NCBI GenBank assembly: GCA_035550315.1
Contig: DASZPL010000132.1
Location: 1 to 26,505 of the forward strand
Origin: DASZPL01 sp035550315
GTDB taxonomy: Bacteria; Actinomycetota; Actinomycetes; JAFAQI01
Length of the DNA stretch: 26,505 bases
Reading direction: 5' to 3'
Positions 7,315-14,929 of the stretch are shown here, piece by piece. The notes beneath the pieces were generated by a model, which had not been told where the DNA came from, did no database searches, and saw only the letters and a list, made by a program, of their open reading frames with translations. Each line of letters starts with the position of its first letter. Positions within the stretch are counted from its first letter, which is position 1. The translations under genes were made by a program, and so were the position numbers.

Positions 7315-8238
7315 TCAGGCGGCCGGGAACAGCCCGGCCTTGCTCACCAGCGACGGCACCGGGCGTCCGAGCTGCGTCTCGAGCCAGCCGGCCGCGGCGA
7401 GCAGCCGGTCGAGGTCGACGCCGGTGTTGACTCCGGAGCGCTCGAGCATGAAGGCCAGGTCTTCGGTCGCGATGTTGCCGGTCGCTTTCGGGGCGAAGGG
7501 GCAGCCGCCGATGCCGCCGAGCGAGGCGTCGAGCGCCGACGCGCCCTCCTCCAGCGCGGCCAGCGCGTTGGCGTAGCCGGTATTGCGGGTGTTGTGGAAG
7601 TGCGCCCGCAGCGCGACCTTCGGGCCGATGGTTTGGCGCACCGCGCGCAACCGGGCGCGGACGTCGGCAGGCACCCCTACGCCGATGGTGTCGGCGATCG
7701 CGAGCTCGTCGATGCCGGCGGCGGCGCAGCGTTCGGCGACGGCGGTGACCCGGCCGACCGGCACTTCGCCGTCGTACGGGCAGCCGAACGCCACCGACAC
7801 CGTGACCGAGGTCCGCACGCCGGCCGCGGCGGCCAGCGGCGCGACCTGGTCGACGACGGCGAGGGTGTCGTCGCTGGACATGCCGGAGTTGTGCTGCGCG
7901 AAGCCTTCACTGGCCGCGACCACCAGGTTGATCTCTGCGACGTCGGTCGCGGCCGCTCGGTCCCACCCGCGGGCGTTGAGCACCAACCCGATCGGCGCGA
8001 TGTCGAGCCCTTCGGAGTCGCGGAGCCGGGCGATGCCGGCCAGCACGTCCTCGGCGCCGGCCATCTGCGGGACTCGCTTCGGGTTGACGAACGACGCGAC
8101 TTCGACGCGTCGCAGCCCGGCGAGCGCGACCTCGCGGGCGAAGGCGACCTTCTGCTCGACCGAGAACGTCACCGCGTCGCTCTGGAGGCCGTCGCGAGGC
8201 CCGACCTCGACGATCTGCACGTCTGCTGCGCTCGGCAT
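7315..8238 (-). CDS. mvaB: Hydroxymethylglutaryl-CoA lyase family protein
   Basis: A 307-residue TIM-barrel lyase that cleaves HMG-CoA to acetyl-CoA and acetoacetate, the last step of leucine breakdown. The N-terminal signature EVGPRDGLQS (11-20) supplies the catalytic Arg (R15) and a metal Asp (D16). ASFVNPKRVPQMA (48-60) is a family signature. The metal-binding HFH is at 213-215, the active-site Cys C246 sits in GGIGGCPFAPKATGN (241-255), and N255 completes the metal site. All residues expected for activity are present. ATG at 8238 has a strong AAGGAGG (8243-8249) upstream. No other leucine-pathway gene (methylcrotonyl-CoA carboxylase, isovaleryl-CoA dehydrogenase) is in the window, so a related substrate remains possible. 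It follows the ctaG-like gene by 38 bases. Confidence 0.93.
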   Translation of the reverse strand: MPSAADVQIVEVGPRDGLQSDAVTFSVEQKVAFAREVALAGLRRVEVASFVNPKRVPQMAGAEDVLAGIARLRDSEGLDIAPIGLVLNARGWDRAAATDVAEINLVVAASEGFAQHNSGMSSDDTLAVVDQVAPLAAAAGVRTSVTVSVAFGCPYDGEVPVGRVTAVAERCAAAGIDELAIADTIGVGVPADVRARLRAVRQTIGPKVALRAHFHNTRNTGYANALAALEEGASALDASLGGIGGCPFAPKATGNIATEDLAFMLERSGVNTGVDLDRLLAAAGWLETQLGRPVPSLVSKAGLFPAA

Positions 8239-8276
8239 GTGCCCTCCTTGCCGGACCTCACTCTAGGAGAGGCGGC

Positions 8277-9254
8277 TCATCCCGGCGGGTCGTCGCGCCA
8301 GCCGTAGCGGCCCGCCCGGTCGGCCAACGGCCCGGGATCGACCTCCCACCAGGGGCGATCGGGCGGACTCTCGGTCGCCGCCGCACGTTGCCGCTGCTCT
8401 TGCTGGTCGAGCGCCGCGTCGACCAGCCGCGCACGCTCGCCGTCCTCCCGGACCCAGGCGCCGTAGAGGATCGCGATGAACGGCATCGCGACGACTTCGG
8501 CGAGCGTGAGCAGCAGCCCGCCGGCGATGATCTGGTCCCACCGGCGGGTCGGCCCCCAGCCGCGGGAGATCGTCCCGTAGTAGCCCGCGGCGACCAGCGT
8601 GTTGCTCGTCATTACGGTGATGCCGGGGATCGCGTCCAGCAGGCCGTCGACCGCCGCGACCATCAGCCGGACCGGCTGGGTGCACCAGGCCGGCAGCATC
8701 TCGACGCCGAGGATCGGCAGCGCAAACAGGCAGCCGGTCACCAGCAGCTGTAAATGGAGCAGGTGCATCACGACCGGGTGGTGCAACGCGCTGCCGATGT
8801 AGCCGGTGAAGAAGACGACGAACTGGGTGGCGACCGCCAGCACCGGCGCGACCACCGGGAAGGTGAGCACGCGCGCGACCGGGTTGCGCATCGCGGCACG
8901 CCATCGCGTGGCGGCCGATGGCGGCAGTGCGGCGGTCACCAACGCGATCGGGTCACCGAGGCCGAGGCCGACCGGGGCGATGGTGAGCAGCAGCATGACC
9001 TGCACGGCCATCGGCCACAGCAACACCCGGTCGTAGACCGCCAGGCCCGACATGGTGGCCAGGACGATGGGCACCAGCCCGATCACGACGAAGCCGGCCA
9101 GTCGCCGCATCGGCCACGGCCGCCCGCGCTTGGCCACCGCGCGCATGCCCCAGAGGTACGCCGCAGCCGCGAGCACGACGAACCCCGTCGACCACGGGTC
9201 GAAGGACCAGGTCCGCAGGAACTGGCCGAGGGTCAGCGGCGGCAGCGCCGTCAT
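8277..9254 (-). CDS. CtaG (caa3-type) cytochrome c oxidase assembly-like membrane protein
   Basis: A 325-residue polytopic protein of the caa3_CtaG family (COG3336 type), linked to delivery of copper to cytochrome oxidase or to copper tolerance. Around seven hydrophobic segments are visible. Histidine and methionine residues near the membrane (HHPVVMHLLHLQL; GVEMLP) are the kind of ligands proposed to handle copper in this family. The C-terminal tail (last 70 residues) is soluble, charged and ends in a Trp/Pro-rich segment. I chose ATG at 9254 because MTALPPLTLGQFLRTWSFDP is where the family homology pattern begins; no clear Shine-Dalgarno precedes it, so it may be leaderless. Divergent from the L,D-transpeptidase-like gene by 79 bases. 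I leave the symbol empty because ctaG is used for unrelated families. Confidence 0.82.
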   Translation of the reverse strand: MTALPPLTLGQFLRTWSFDPWSTGFVVLAAAAYLWGMRAVAKRGRPWPMRRLAGFVVIGLVPIVLATMSGLAVYDRVLLWPMAVQVMLLLTIAPVGLGLGDPIALVTAALPPSAATRWRAAMRNPVARVLTFPVVAPVLAVATQFVVFFTGYIGSALHHPVVMHLLHLQLLVTGCLFALPILGVEMLPAWCTQPVRLMVAAVDGLLDAIPGITVMTSNTLVAAGYYGTISRGWGPTRRWDQIIAGGLLLTLAEVVAMPFIAILYGAWVREDGERARLVDAALDQQEQRQRAAATESPPDRPWWEVDPGPLADRAGRYGWRDDPPG

Positions 9255-9282
9255 CGCGGAAGGCCGGATAACGCCGCCACGT

Positions 9283-9311
9283 CCGGGCAGGCTGGTCGCA
9301 GCCGGGCAGGC
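9283..9311. repeat. Two direct copies of CCGGGCAGGC, 19 bp apart
   Basis: Exact 10-bp direct repeats at 9283-9292 and 9302-9311 lie in the 79-base gap between the divergent ctaG-like and L,D-transpeptidase genes. The 19-bp period is near two helical turns, as for tandem binding of a regulator. The repeats are GC-only apart from one base, so chance in this genome is a real possibility. Confidence 0.3.
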
Positions 9312-9333
9312 ACACCCCGAGACTAGGAGCGCG

Positions 9334-10065
9334 ATGCGAAGGTTCGGAACGGTCGCCCTGCTCGCCGGCCTGGCGACCGCCTGCACCGCCTCTGGAAGCG
9401 CCGCACCGGCCGCGGCTCCGAGCGCCGCGCCGGTGGGCCATCACGCCGCCGCGCCGCAGCACCTGCTCGTGCGCCAGCTGCGCGGCGTCGGTGACGCCCG
9501 GCAGGTGATCTCGGTGACCGCGCGCCATTACGGCCGCCAGCACGCCGTCCTGCAGGAGTTCGCCCGGCATGGCCGCGGCTGGCACCGAGTCGCCGGGCCA
9601 TGGCGCGCCTGGCTCGGCGAGGGCGGGTTCGCGCCGCCCGGGCAGAAGCGGGAAGGCGATGGCCGCACGCCGAGCGGGTCCTACCACTTCACCTTCTTCT
9701 TCGGCGTGGCACCCGAACCGCGCGTCCACTTCCCGTGGCGGCATGCCGGTACGAGCGACTACTGGGACGACGACCCGGCAAGCCCGCACTACAACGAGTG
9801 GGTCGACACCCGCCACCGCTCGGCCGGCCGCTCCCCCGAACCGCTGCACGTCCGGCCGTCGTACGAGGACGCCGCGGTCATCGGCTACAACCGTGCCCGG
9901 GTCCCCGGCCGCGGCAGCGCGATCTTCCTGCACGTGACACATCACAGCCCGACCGCCGGCTGCGTCGCGCTGCCGCGTCACCGACTGCTGCGGCTGCTGC
10001 GCTGGCTCCGGCCGGCAGATCATCCGCGGATCATCATGGGACGGCTCGCTACTGTGACGCGGTGA
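9334..10065 (+). CDS. L,D-transpeptidase (YkuD) fold lipoprotein
   Basis: A 243-residue exported protein. The N terminus MRRFGTVALLAGLATAC ends in a plausible lipobox with C17, followed by an Ala/Pro-rich linker (18-42). The domain has the YkuD-type entry motif REGDGRTPSG (106-115) and the C-terminal catalytic block FLHVTHHSPTAGCVAL with H200 and C210. The Cys is the expected nucleophile; the normal 'S-x-G-C' is T-A-G-C here. Such enzymes form 3-3 cross-links in peptidoglycan or attach proteins to it, outside the membrane. There is no separate Ig-like domain as in mycobacterial Ldt enzymes, so it fits the smaller 'YkuD-like amidase/transpeptidase' branch. AGGAG (9325-9329) precedes the ATG. 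Its stop overlaps the start of the racemase gene as GTGA. Substrate is uncertain. Confidence 0.85.
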   Translation: MRRFGTVALLAGLATACTASGSAAPAAAPSAAPVGHHAAAPQHLLVRQLRGVGDARQVISVTARHYGRQHAVLQEFARHGRGWHRVAGPWRAWLGEGGFAPPGQKREGDGRTPSGSYHFTFFFGVAPEPRVHFPWRHAGTSDYWDDDPASPHYNEWVDTRHRSAGRSPEPLHVRPSYEDAAVIGYNRARVPGRGSAIFLHVTHHSPTAGCVALPRHRLLRLLRWLRPADHPRIIMGRLATVTR

Positions 10066-11222
10066 CGAGGCAGGGGCTCACCGGACCGCTGACCGGCATC
10101 CGGGTGATCGAGATGGCGGGGATCGGACCGGCGCCGTACGCCTGCATGTTGCTGGCCGACCTCGGCGCGGACGTGCTCCGCCTTGAGCGGACCACCGGCA
10201 CCATCACCGGGCTGATCGGCAAGTACGACGTGCTGGCGCGCGGCCGGCGGTCGGTCGCGATCGACCTCAAGGCGCCCGGCGCCACCGAGCTGGTGCACCA
10301 GCTGGTCAAAGCCGCCGACGTCCTGGTCGAGCCGTTCCGGCCCGGCGTGGCCGAGCGGCTCGGCATCGGCCCGGACGAGTGCCTCGAAACCAACCCGCGG
10401 CTGGTCTACGCCCGGATGACCGGCTGGGGCCAGGACGGCCCGCTTGCACCCCGCGTCGGCCACGACATCGACTACTCCGGCGTCGCCGGCGCGCTCGGCG
10501 CGACCGGCGAACGCGGCCGCAAGCCGGTGCCCGCGCTGAACCTGGTCGCGGACTTCGGCGGCGGCTCGATGTTCTGCGTCATGGGGATCCTGGCCGCGCT
10601 GCTGGAACGGGAGCACAGCGGGCTCGGTCAGGTGATCGACGCGGCGATGGTCGACGGCGTCTCGTCGCTGCTCGCAATGGCGCACGGCCAGCGGGCCGCG
10701 GGCCTGATGTCCGACGAGCGCGGCAGCAACCTGCTCGACGGCGGCGCGCCGTACTACGACACCTACGAGTGCGCCGACGGCGAGTACGTCGCGGTCGGCG
10801 CGCTGGAGCCACAGTTCTTCGCCGAGTTGGTGCGGGTCCTCGCGATCCCCGATGTAGCGCCGCAGACCGATCAGTTGACCTGGCCGCAAATGCGCGAGCA
10901 GTTCACCGCTGCCTTCAAGGCGAAGACCCGGGCCGAATGGATCGCGGCGTTCGACGGCGTCGACGCCTGCGTCTCGCCGGTGTGGCGGCTCAGCGAGGTG
11001 GCCAGCGACCCACACATGGCAGCCCGCGGCAGCGTGGTGGACGTCGACGGCGTGATGCAGCCGGCGCCCGCCCCCCGGTTCTCCCGCACACCGGCGGCGC
11101 TCAGCACGCCCCCGCGGCTGCCCGGCGCCGACACCGTCGAGGCCCTGCGCGACTGGGGCATCGACGACGGCACCGTCGACAAGCTGCTGGCGGCCGGCGC
11201 CGTCAGCCAGCGCGACGACTGA
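10062..11222 (+). CDS. mcr: Alpha-methylacyl-CoA racemase (CaiB/BaiF CoA-transferase fold)
   Basis: A 386-residue protein of the family III CoA-transferase fold. It opens with LTGIRVIEMAGIGPAPYACM, typical of alpha-methylacyl-CoA racemases rather than true transferases. The three residues I recall as catalytic in the M. tuberculosis racemase MCR (H126, D156, E241) all occur here with one constant offset of 8: H134 (VGHDIDYSG), D164 (VADFGGGSM) and E249 (GALEPQF). The enzyme interconverts (2R)- and (2S)-methylacyl-CoA thioesters, needed to bring branched fatty acids or sterol side chains into beta-oxidation. GTG at 10062 overlaps the stop of the L,D-transpeptidase gene by 4 bp. The TGA directly abuts the stop of the convergent phosphatase gene. 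A simple CoA-transferase is the alternative, less likely given the residues. Confidence 0.9.
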   Translation: MTRQGLTGPLTGIRVIEMAGIGPAPYACMLLADLGADVLRLERTTGTITGLIGKYDVLARGRRSVAIDLKAPGATELVHQLVKAADVLVEPFRPGVAERLGIGPDECLETNPRLVYARMTGWGQDGPLAPRVGHDIDYSGVAGALGATGERGRKPVPALNLVADFGGGSMFCVMGILAALLEREHSGLGQVIDAAMVDGVSSLLAMAHGQRAAGLMSDERGSNLLDGGAPYYDTYECADGEYVAVGALEPQFFAELVRVLAIPDVAPQTDQLTWPQMREQFTAAFKAKTRAEWIAAFDGVDACVSPVWRLSEVASDPHMAARGSVVDVDGVMQPAPAPRFSRTPAALSTPPRLPGADTVEALRDWGIDDGTVDKLLAAGAVSQRDD

Positions 11223-12326
11223 CTAAGTGCGCCAGAGCAGCAGCAGCGCGCGGTCGTCGCGCCCTTCCGGCGACACGTCGTCGAACAACCGCTTCGCCCC
11301 GCCGTCGAAGCCCCGCGGAATCAGCCGTTCGGCGGCGCCGAGCAGCCGGTCGATGCCGAGCGCGAGGTCGCGGCCAGGCGTCTCAACCAACCCATCGGTG
11401 TAGAGCAGTAGCGCGTCGTAGGGCCGGAGCTCGCCCTCGGCCACGCCGAAGCGCGCGTCGGGTTCGACCCCCAGTACGACGCCGTCGGGCTCGATCAGCT
11501 CCCACCGGCCGCTGCCGCCGGCGTAGTGCACCGCGGGCGGATGGCCGGCGCTGGTCACGCGGTACATGCCGCTGGTCAGGTCGATCGCGACGTGCAGCGC
11601 GGTGGCGAACCCGTCGACCCAGCGCTGCCGGCACAGGTAGTCGTTGGCCGCCGCCAGGAACCGTTGCGGCGGCACCGAGCCCAGCAACCCGCCGAGCGCG
11701 CCGGACACCAGCAACGCCCGGCTGCCCGCCTCGATCCCCTTGCCGGAGACGTCGACGAGCACGAGCTCGAGCATCTTCTCGTTGTCCGTGCGCGCGGCGA
11801 CGAAGAAGTCGCCGCCGAAGCTGGCGCCGCCGGCCGACTCCTGCTGGGTCTCGGCGTGCCAGCCCGTCGGCAGCGGCGGCAGCTTCGACTGCAACTGGAG
11901 CCGGTCGCGCAGCTCCAGCAGCATCGCCTCGCCGCGCCCGGCGGACAGCCCCAGCCGCTCCCGGTCCACCGACTGCTGCAACGCGATCACCGCGACGATC
12001 ACCAGCACGACGTACGAGGCCGGCCGGACCGCACCCGGCACCACGCTGGTGGCCTCAACGATCATCGCGACGATCGTCGACGTGAGCTCGGCCACCAGCA
12101 GCTCTGGCGGCAGCAGAAAGCCGCCGAACACGACCGGCACCACGAGCGCCAGTACCGGGACCACTACAGCGGAGGCGGCAACGTTGATCAACAGCGCCAG
12201 CGCGATGACCGCGAGCAGCACCACGAAGGCGACGCGTTGGCCCTGCGCCGTTTCAGGAGCGCTGACAACGGTGAGCCGCCGCCGTGCCCGGACGAGCGCA
12301 TCGCCCATCCCCGTTTGCCGGCTCAT
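11223..12326 (-). CDS. Membrane-anchored SpoIIE/RsbU-type PP2C phosphatase
   Basis: A 367-residue protein. Residues 32-118 hold hydrophobic segments (about four) that anchor it in the membrane. A short linker helix (119-150) leads to the PP2C-like phosphatase at 155-367. Metal-binding motifs are present: GGDFF (171-175, D173), DVSGKGIEAG (192-201), SAGHPP (259-264), LLYTDGLVE (307-315, D311) and DD (357-358). Phosphatases of this type dephosphorylate anti-sigma-factor antagonists (STAS proteins) in partner-switching control; no anti-sigma or STAS gene is nearby. No PAS or GAF sensor domain is seen, so the membrane part is the likely sensor. The ATG lacks a clear ribosome binding site. The gene converges on the racemase gene with zero spacing. 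Confidence 0.9.
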   Translation of the reverse strand: MSRQTGMGDALVRARRRLTVVSAPETAQGQRVAFVVLLAVIALALLINVAASAVVVPVLALVVPVVFGGFLLPPELLVAELTSTIVAMIVEATSVVPGAVRPASYVVLVIVAVIALQQSVDRERLGLSAGRGEAMLLELRDRLQLQSKLPPLPTGWHAETQQESAGGASFGGDFFVAARTDNEKMLELVLVDVSGKGIEAGSRALLVSGALGGLLGSVPPQRFLAAANDYLCRQRWVDGFATALHVAIDLTSGMYRVTSAGHPPAVHYAGGSGRWELIEPDGVVLGVEPDARFGVAEGELRPYDALLLYTDGLVETPGRDLALGIDRLLGAAERLIPRGFDGGAKRLFDDVSPEGRDDRALLLLWRT

Positions 12327-12341
12327 GGTGAGGCGAGCCTA

Positions 12342-12362
12342 GCCAGCGCCGGCACGGCTGGC
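12342..12362 (-). terminator. Possible hairpin after rpiB
   Basis: GCCAGC (12342-12347) and GCTGGC (12357-12362) form a 6-bp GC-rich stem with a 9-base loop in the 41 bases between the rpiB stop and the phosphatase start. No T-tract follows on either strand, which is common for actinobacterial hairpins but leaves the terminator call weak. Confidence 0.35.
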
Positions 12363-12367
12363 GATCA

Positions 12368-12853
12368 TCAAATTGTGGCGACGTCCTCAGGGCGAGGGGG
12401 AAGCACGCCGGTGGTCTCGTAGCCGGTGAGCATCTCGATCCGCCGGACGTGTCGTTCGGCCCCGCTGAACGGGGTGGCCAAGAAGACCTCGGCCAGCCGG
12501 ATTGCCGTGGCCTCGTCGTACATCCGGGCGCCGAGGCTCAGCACGTTGGCGTCGTTGTGCTCCCGCCCCAGCCGCGCGGTCTCCTCGCTGAACGCCAACG
12601 CACACCGCGCGCCGGCCACCTTGTTGGCGGCGATCGCCTCGCCGTTGCCCGAGCCGCCGATCACGATGCCGAAGCTGCCCGGGTCGCCGGCGACCTTGCT
12701 GCCGACCAATAGGCAGTACGGCGGGTAGTCGTCGTTGTCGTCGTACGCCGCCGGGCCGCAGTCGACCGCCTCGTGCCCGAGCTCGGCCACCCGGTCGAGC
12801 AGCCGCTGCTTTAGCGCGAACCCGGCGTGGTCCGAGCCGACGTAGACCCGCAT
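12368..12853 (-). CDS. rpiB: Ribose-5-phosphate isomerase B
   Basis: A 161-residue cytosolic enzyme interconverting ribose 5-phosphate and ribulose 5-phosphate in the pentose phosphate pathway. The substrate-binding SDHAGFALK (7-15), DCG (31-33), GGSGNGEAIAANK (66-78) and REHNDANVLSLGAR (97-110) are all present. In this actinobacterial subtype the catalytic base is a Glu (E72 here, E75 in M. tuberculosis), not the Cys of the E. coli-type enzyme. The ATG at 12853 is chosen because MRVYVGSDHAG is the family N terminus; upstream in-frame sequence is inside the aldehyde dehydrogenase gene and looks random. It begins four bases after that gene's stop, so the two are probably co-transcribed. Confidence 0.95.
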   Translation of the reverse strand: MRVYVGSDHAGFALKQRLLDRVAELGHEAVDCGPAAYDDNDDYPPYCLLVGSKVAGDPGSFGIVIGGSGNGEAIAANKVAGARCALAFSEETARLGREHNDANVLSLGARMYDEATAIRLAEVFLATPFSGAERHVRRIEMLTGYETTGVLPPRPEDVATI

Positions 12854-12857
12854 CCGG

Positions 12858-14279
12858 CTAGAACTGCATCGACTTCGGCTGCAGGAACTCCTCGATGCCG
12901 TAGCGCCCGAGCTCGCGGCCGATGCCGGACCGCTTGTAGCCGCCGAACGGCGCGGCCGGGTTGAACGCGCCACCGTTAATGTCGACCTGACCGGTGCGCA
13001 TCCGGCGGGCGACGGCAGCCGCCCGGTCCTGGTCGGCCGACCAGACCGCGCCCGCGAGCCCGTAGACCGAGTCGTTCGCGATGGCGACGGCCTCGTCCTC
13101 GTCCTCGTAGCGCAGGATCGACAGGACCGGCCCGAAGATCTCCTCCTGCGCGATCGTCATCTTCGGCGTGACGTCGGCGAAGACCGTGGCGGCGACGAAG
13201 TGTCCCTTCGGCTGCGGGTTGTCCGCCCCCCCGGCCACCAGCCGGGCGCCTTCTGCGAGGCCCTTCTCGATGTACGACGTCACTCGCTGGCGCTGCGTGC
13301 CGGAGACCAGCGGGCCGAGCCGGGTCGCCGCGTCCAGCGGGTCGCCGGTGACGTAGCCCTCGGCGGTCTCGGCCGCGAGCGCGACCGCCTCGTCGTAACG
13401 CTGCGCCGGCACCACCATCCGGGTCCACGCGGTGCAGGTCTGGCCGGAGTTGAAGTAGCAGTTGCCGACCCCGACCTTGACCGCCGTCTCGAGGTCGCCG
13501 TCGGGCAGGATCACGTTCGCGCTCTTGCCGCCGAGCTCGAGCGCCACCCTTTTGACGGTCGGCGCGGCCAGCTCCGCGACCCGGGTGCCCGCGCGGGTTG
13601 ACCCGGTGAACGACACCATGTCGACGTCGGGGTGCGCCGCGATCGCCTCGCCGACCGTCGGGCCGTAGCCCGGGACCAGGTTGGCGACGCCGGCCGGCAG
13701 CCCGATCTCATGGATCGCGTCGAAGAGCAGGAAACTGCACAGCGGCGCGACCTCGCTCGGCTTGAGGACGACCGTGCAGCCGGCGGCAAGCGCGTACGCC
13801 AACTTCGCGGTCACCTGGTGCAACGGGTAATTCCAGGGCGTGATCGCGCCGACCACGCCGACCGGCTCGAGCACCACCCGGGAGTTGCCGATCTGGCGTT
13901 CCCACTCGACCTCGCCGACGAGCTGCGCGGCGGTGGTGATGTCCGCCAACGGAAGGCCGGCCTGCACGGTGGTCGCGAGCTTCAGCGGCGCTCCCATCTC
14001 GGCCGAGATGGTGTTGGCGATCTGCTGCTGCCGGGCCGCCACGGCGTCGCGCAGCCGCAGCAAGTACTTCGCTCGCTCCTCCGGGCTGGTCGCCGCCCAT
14101 TCGTCGAACCCGCGCCGAGCCGCCTCCACCGCGCGATCGACGTCGGCGGCGGTGCCGGAGGGCACGCGGCCGACGATCTGCTCGGTGGCGGGGTTCTCGA
14201 CCTCGATGACGTCGGCACTCGCCGGCGGCACCCACTGCCCATCGACGTAGATGGCCTCGCGGTTCACGATGTCGGGCAT
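12858..14279 (-). CDS. NAD(P)-dependent aldehyde dehydrogenase
   Basis: A 473-residue, full-length ALDH superfamily enzyme oxidising an aldehyde to its acid. The oxyanion-hole N150 (TPWNYP), cofactor loop FTGSTRAG (224-231), general base E248 (ALELGGKSAN) and nucleophile C282 (NSGQTC) are present, as is the late EEIFGPV motif. The C terminus ends in FGGYKRSGIGRELGRYGIEEFLQ, common to class 3-like and betaine/medium-chain aldehyde enzymes. Substrate cannot be told. ATG at 14279 has GGAGG (14286-14290) upstream. It sits between rpiB and the Rv2466c-like gene, which I recall as adjacent in M. tuberculosis, and so looks like an insertion in that pair. Only 44 bases separate it from the Rv2466c-like gene upstream. 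Confidence 0.93.
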   Translation of the reverse strand: MPDIVNREAIYVDGQWVPPASADVIEVENPATEQIVGRVPSGTAADVDRAVEAARRGFDEWAATSPEERAKYLLRLRDAVAARQQQIANTISAEMGAPLKLATTVQAGLPLADITTAAQLVGEVEWERQIGNSRVVLEPVGVVGAITPWNYPLHQVTAKLAYALAAGCTVVLKPSEVAPLCSFLLFDAIHEIGLPAGVANLVPGYGPTVGEAIAAHPDVDMVSFTGSTRAGTRVAELAAPTVKRVALELGGKSANVILPDGDLETAVKVGVGNCYFNSGQTCTAWTRMVVPAQRYDEAVALAAETAEGYVTGDPLDAATRLGPLVSGTQRQRVTSYIEKGLAEGARLVAGGADNPQPKGHFVAATVFADVTPKMTIAQEEIFGPVLSILRYEDEDEAVAIANDSVYGLAGAVWSADQDRAAAVARRMRTGQVDINGGAFNPAAPFGGYKRSGIGRELGRYGIEEFLQPKSMQF

Positions 14280-14323
14280 CTCGCACCTCCGTGGTCAGGC
14301 TATGCCCTCGCCGAGCCGCGGGT

Positions 14324-14929
14324 TCAGTCGAAACTGGGCCGGCGGTCGCGACCCCGCTTGAGCTCGTAAAAGCCGTCGGTGCCGGTCACGAGCCGGACGC
14401 CATCCCACAGCACACCGGCGGCCTCACCCCGCGGGATCGGCGTCACGACCGGGCCGAAGAAGGCCGACCCTTCGACGTGGATCACGGGGGTGCCGACGTC
14501 GTTGCCGACCGGCTCCATCCCGGCGGCGTGCGAGGCGCGGATCGCTTCGTCGTACGACGGATCGTCCATCGCCTCGATCAACTCCGCCGGCAGCCCCGCC
14601 TCGGCCAGCGCGTCCGCGACCGTCGACGGCTCGCGCGGCGCCTGGTCACGGTGCAGCCGATTGCCGAGCGCGGTGTAGAGCGGCAGCAGGACCGACGAGC
14701 CGGCCTGCTGCTCGGCGGCGGCCAGCACCCGGACCGGCCCCCATGCCTGGGCGAGGAACTTGCGGTAGTCCTCGGACAGCCCGTCGCGGGACTCGTTGAG
14801 CACCGCCAGGCTCATCACGTGCCATCGGGTGGTCACGTCGCGAACCTGCTCGACCTCGAGCATCCAGCGCGAGGTGATCCAGGCCCATGGGCAGGCGGGG
14901 TCGAACCAGAAGTCGGCAAAAGTTGTCAT
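14324..14929 (-). CDS. Rv2466c-like mycothiol-dependent thioredoxin-fold protein (DsbA family)
   Basis: A 201-residue thioredoxin-fold protein closely matching the mycobacterial Rv2466c nitroreductase family along its whole length as I recall it: FADFWFDPACPWAWITSRW at the start, VMSLAVLNESRDGL, AWGPVRVLAAAEQ, GTPVIHV with the cis-proline, AFFGPVVTPIPRGEAAG and a C-terminal ELKR-RD---PSFD. These proteins use mycothiol to reduce substrates. The active site reads C13-P-W-A16; the second cysteine of the CPWC motif I recall in Rv2466c is Ala. A single-thiol mechanism with mycothiol would still be possible. ATG at 14929 is chosen because the family starts there. The start codon sits inside a perfect palindrome (14921-14936). 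Divergent from pepN by 90 bases. Confidence 0.9.
   Translation of the reverse strand: MTTFADFWFDPACPWAWITSRWMLEVEQVRDVTTRWHVMSLAVLNESRDGLSEDYRKFLAQAWGPVRVLAAAEQQAGSSVLLPLYTALGNRLHRDQAPREPSTVADALAEAGLPAELIEAMDDPSYDEAIRASHAAGMEPVGNDVGTPVIHVEGSAFFGPVVTPIPRGEAAGVLWDGVRLVTGTDGFYELKRGRDRRPSFD

Noticed and set aside
10054..10056. GTG just upstream as an alternative racemase start
   Set aside because: It is not in the racemase frame; GTG at 10062 is in frame and forms the usual 4-bp overlap.
10379..12085. 568-codon plus-strand open frame spanning the racemase and the phosphatase
   Set aside because: Almost entirely Arg/Ala/Pro; it is a frame shadow of two real genes on different strands.
13632..14369. 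245-codon plus-strand open frame opposite the aldehyde dehydrogenase
   Set aside because: Antisense shadow of a complete ALDH with all catalytic residues.
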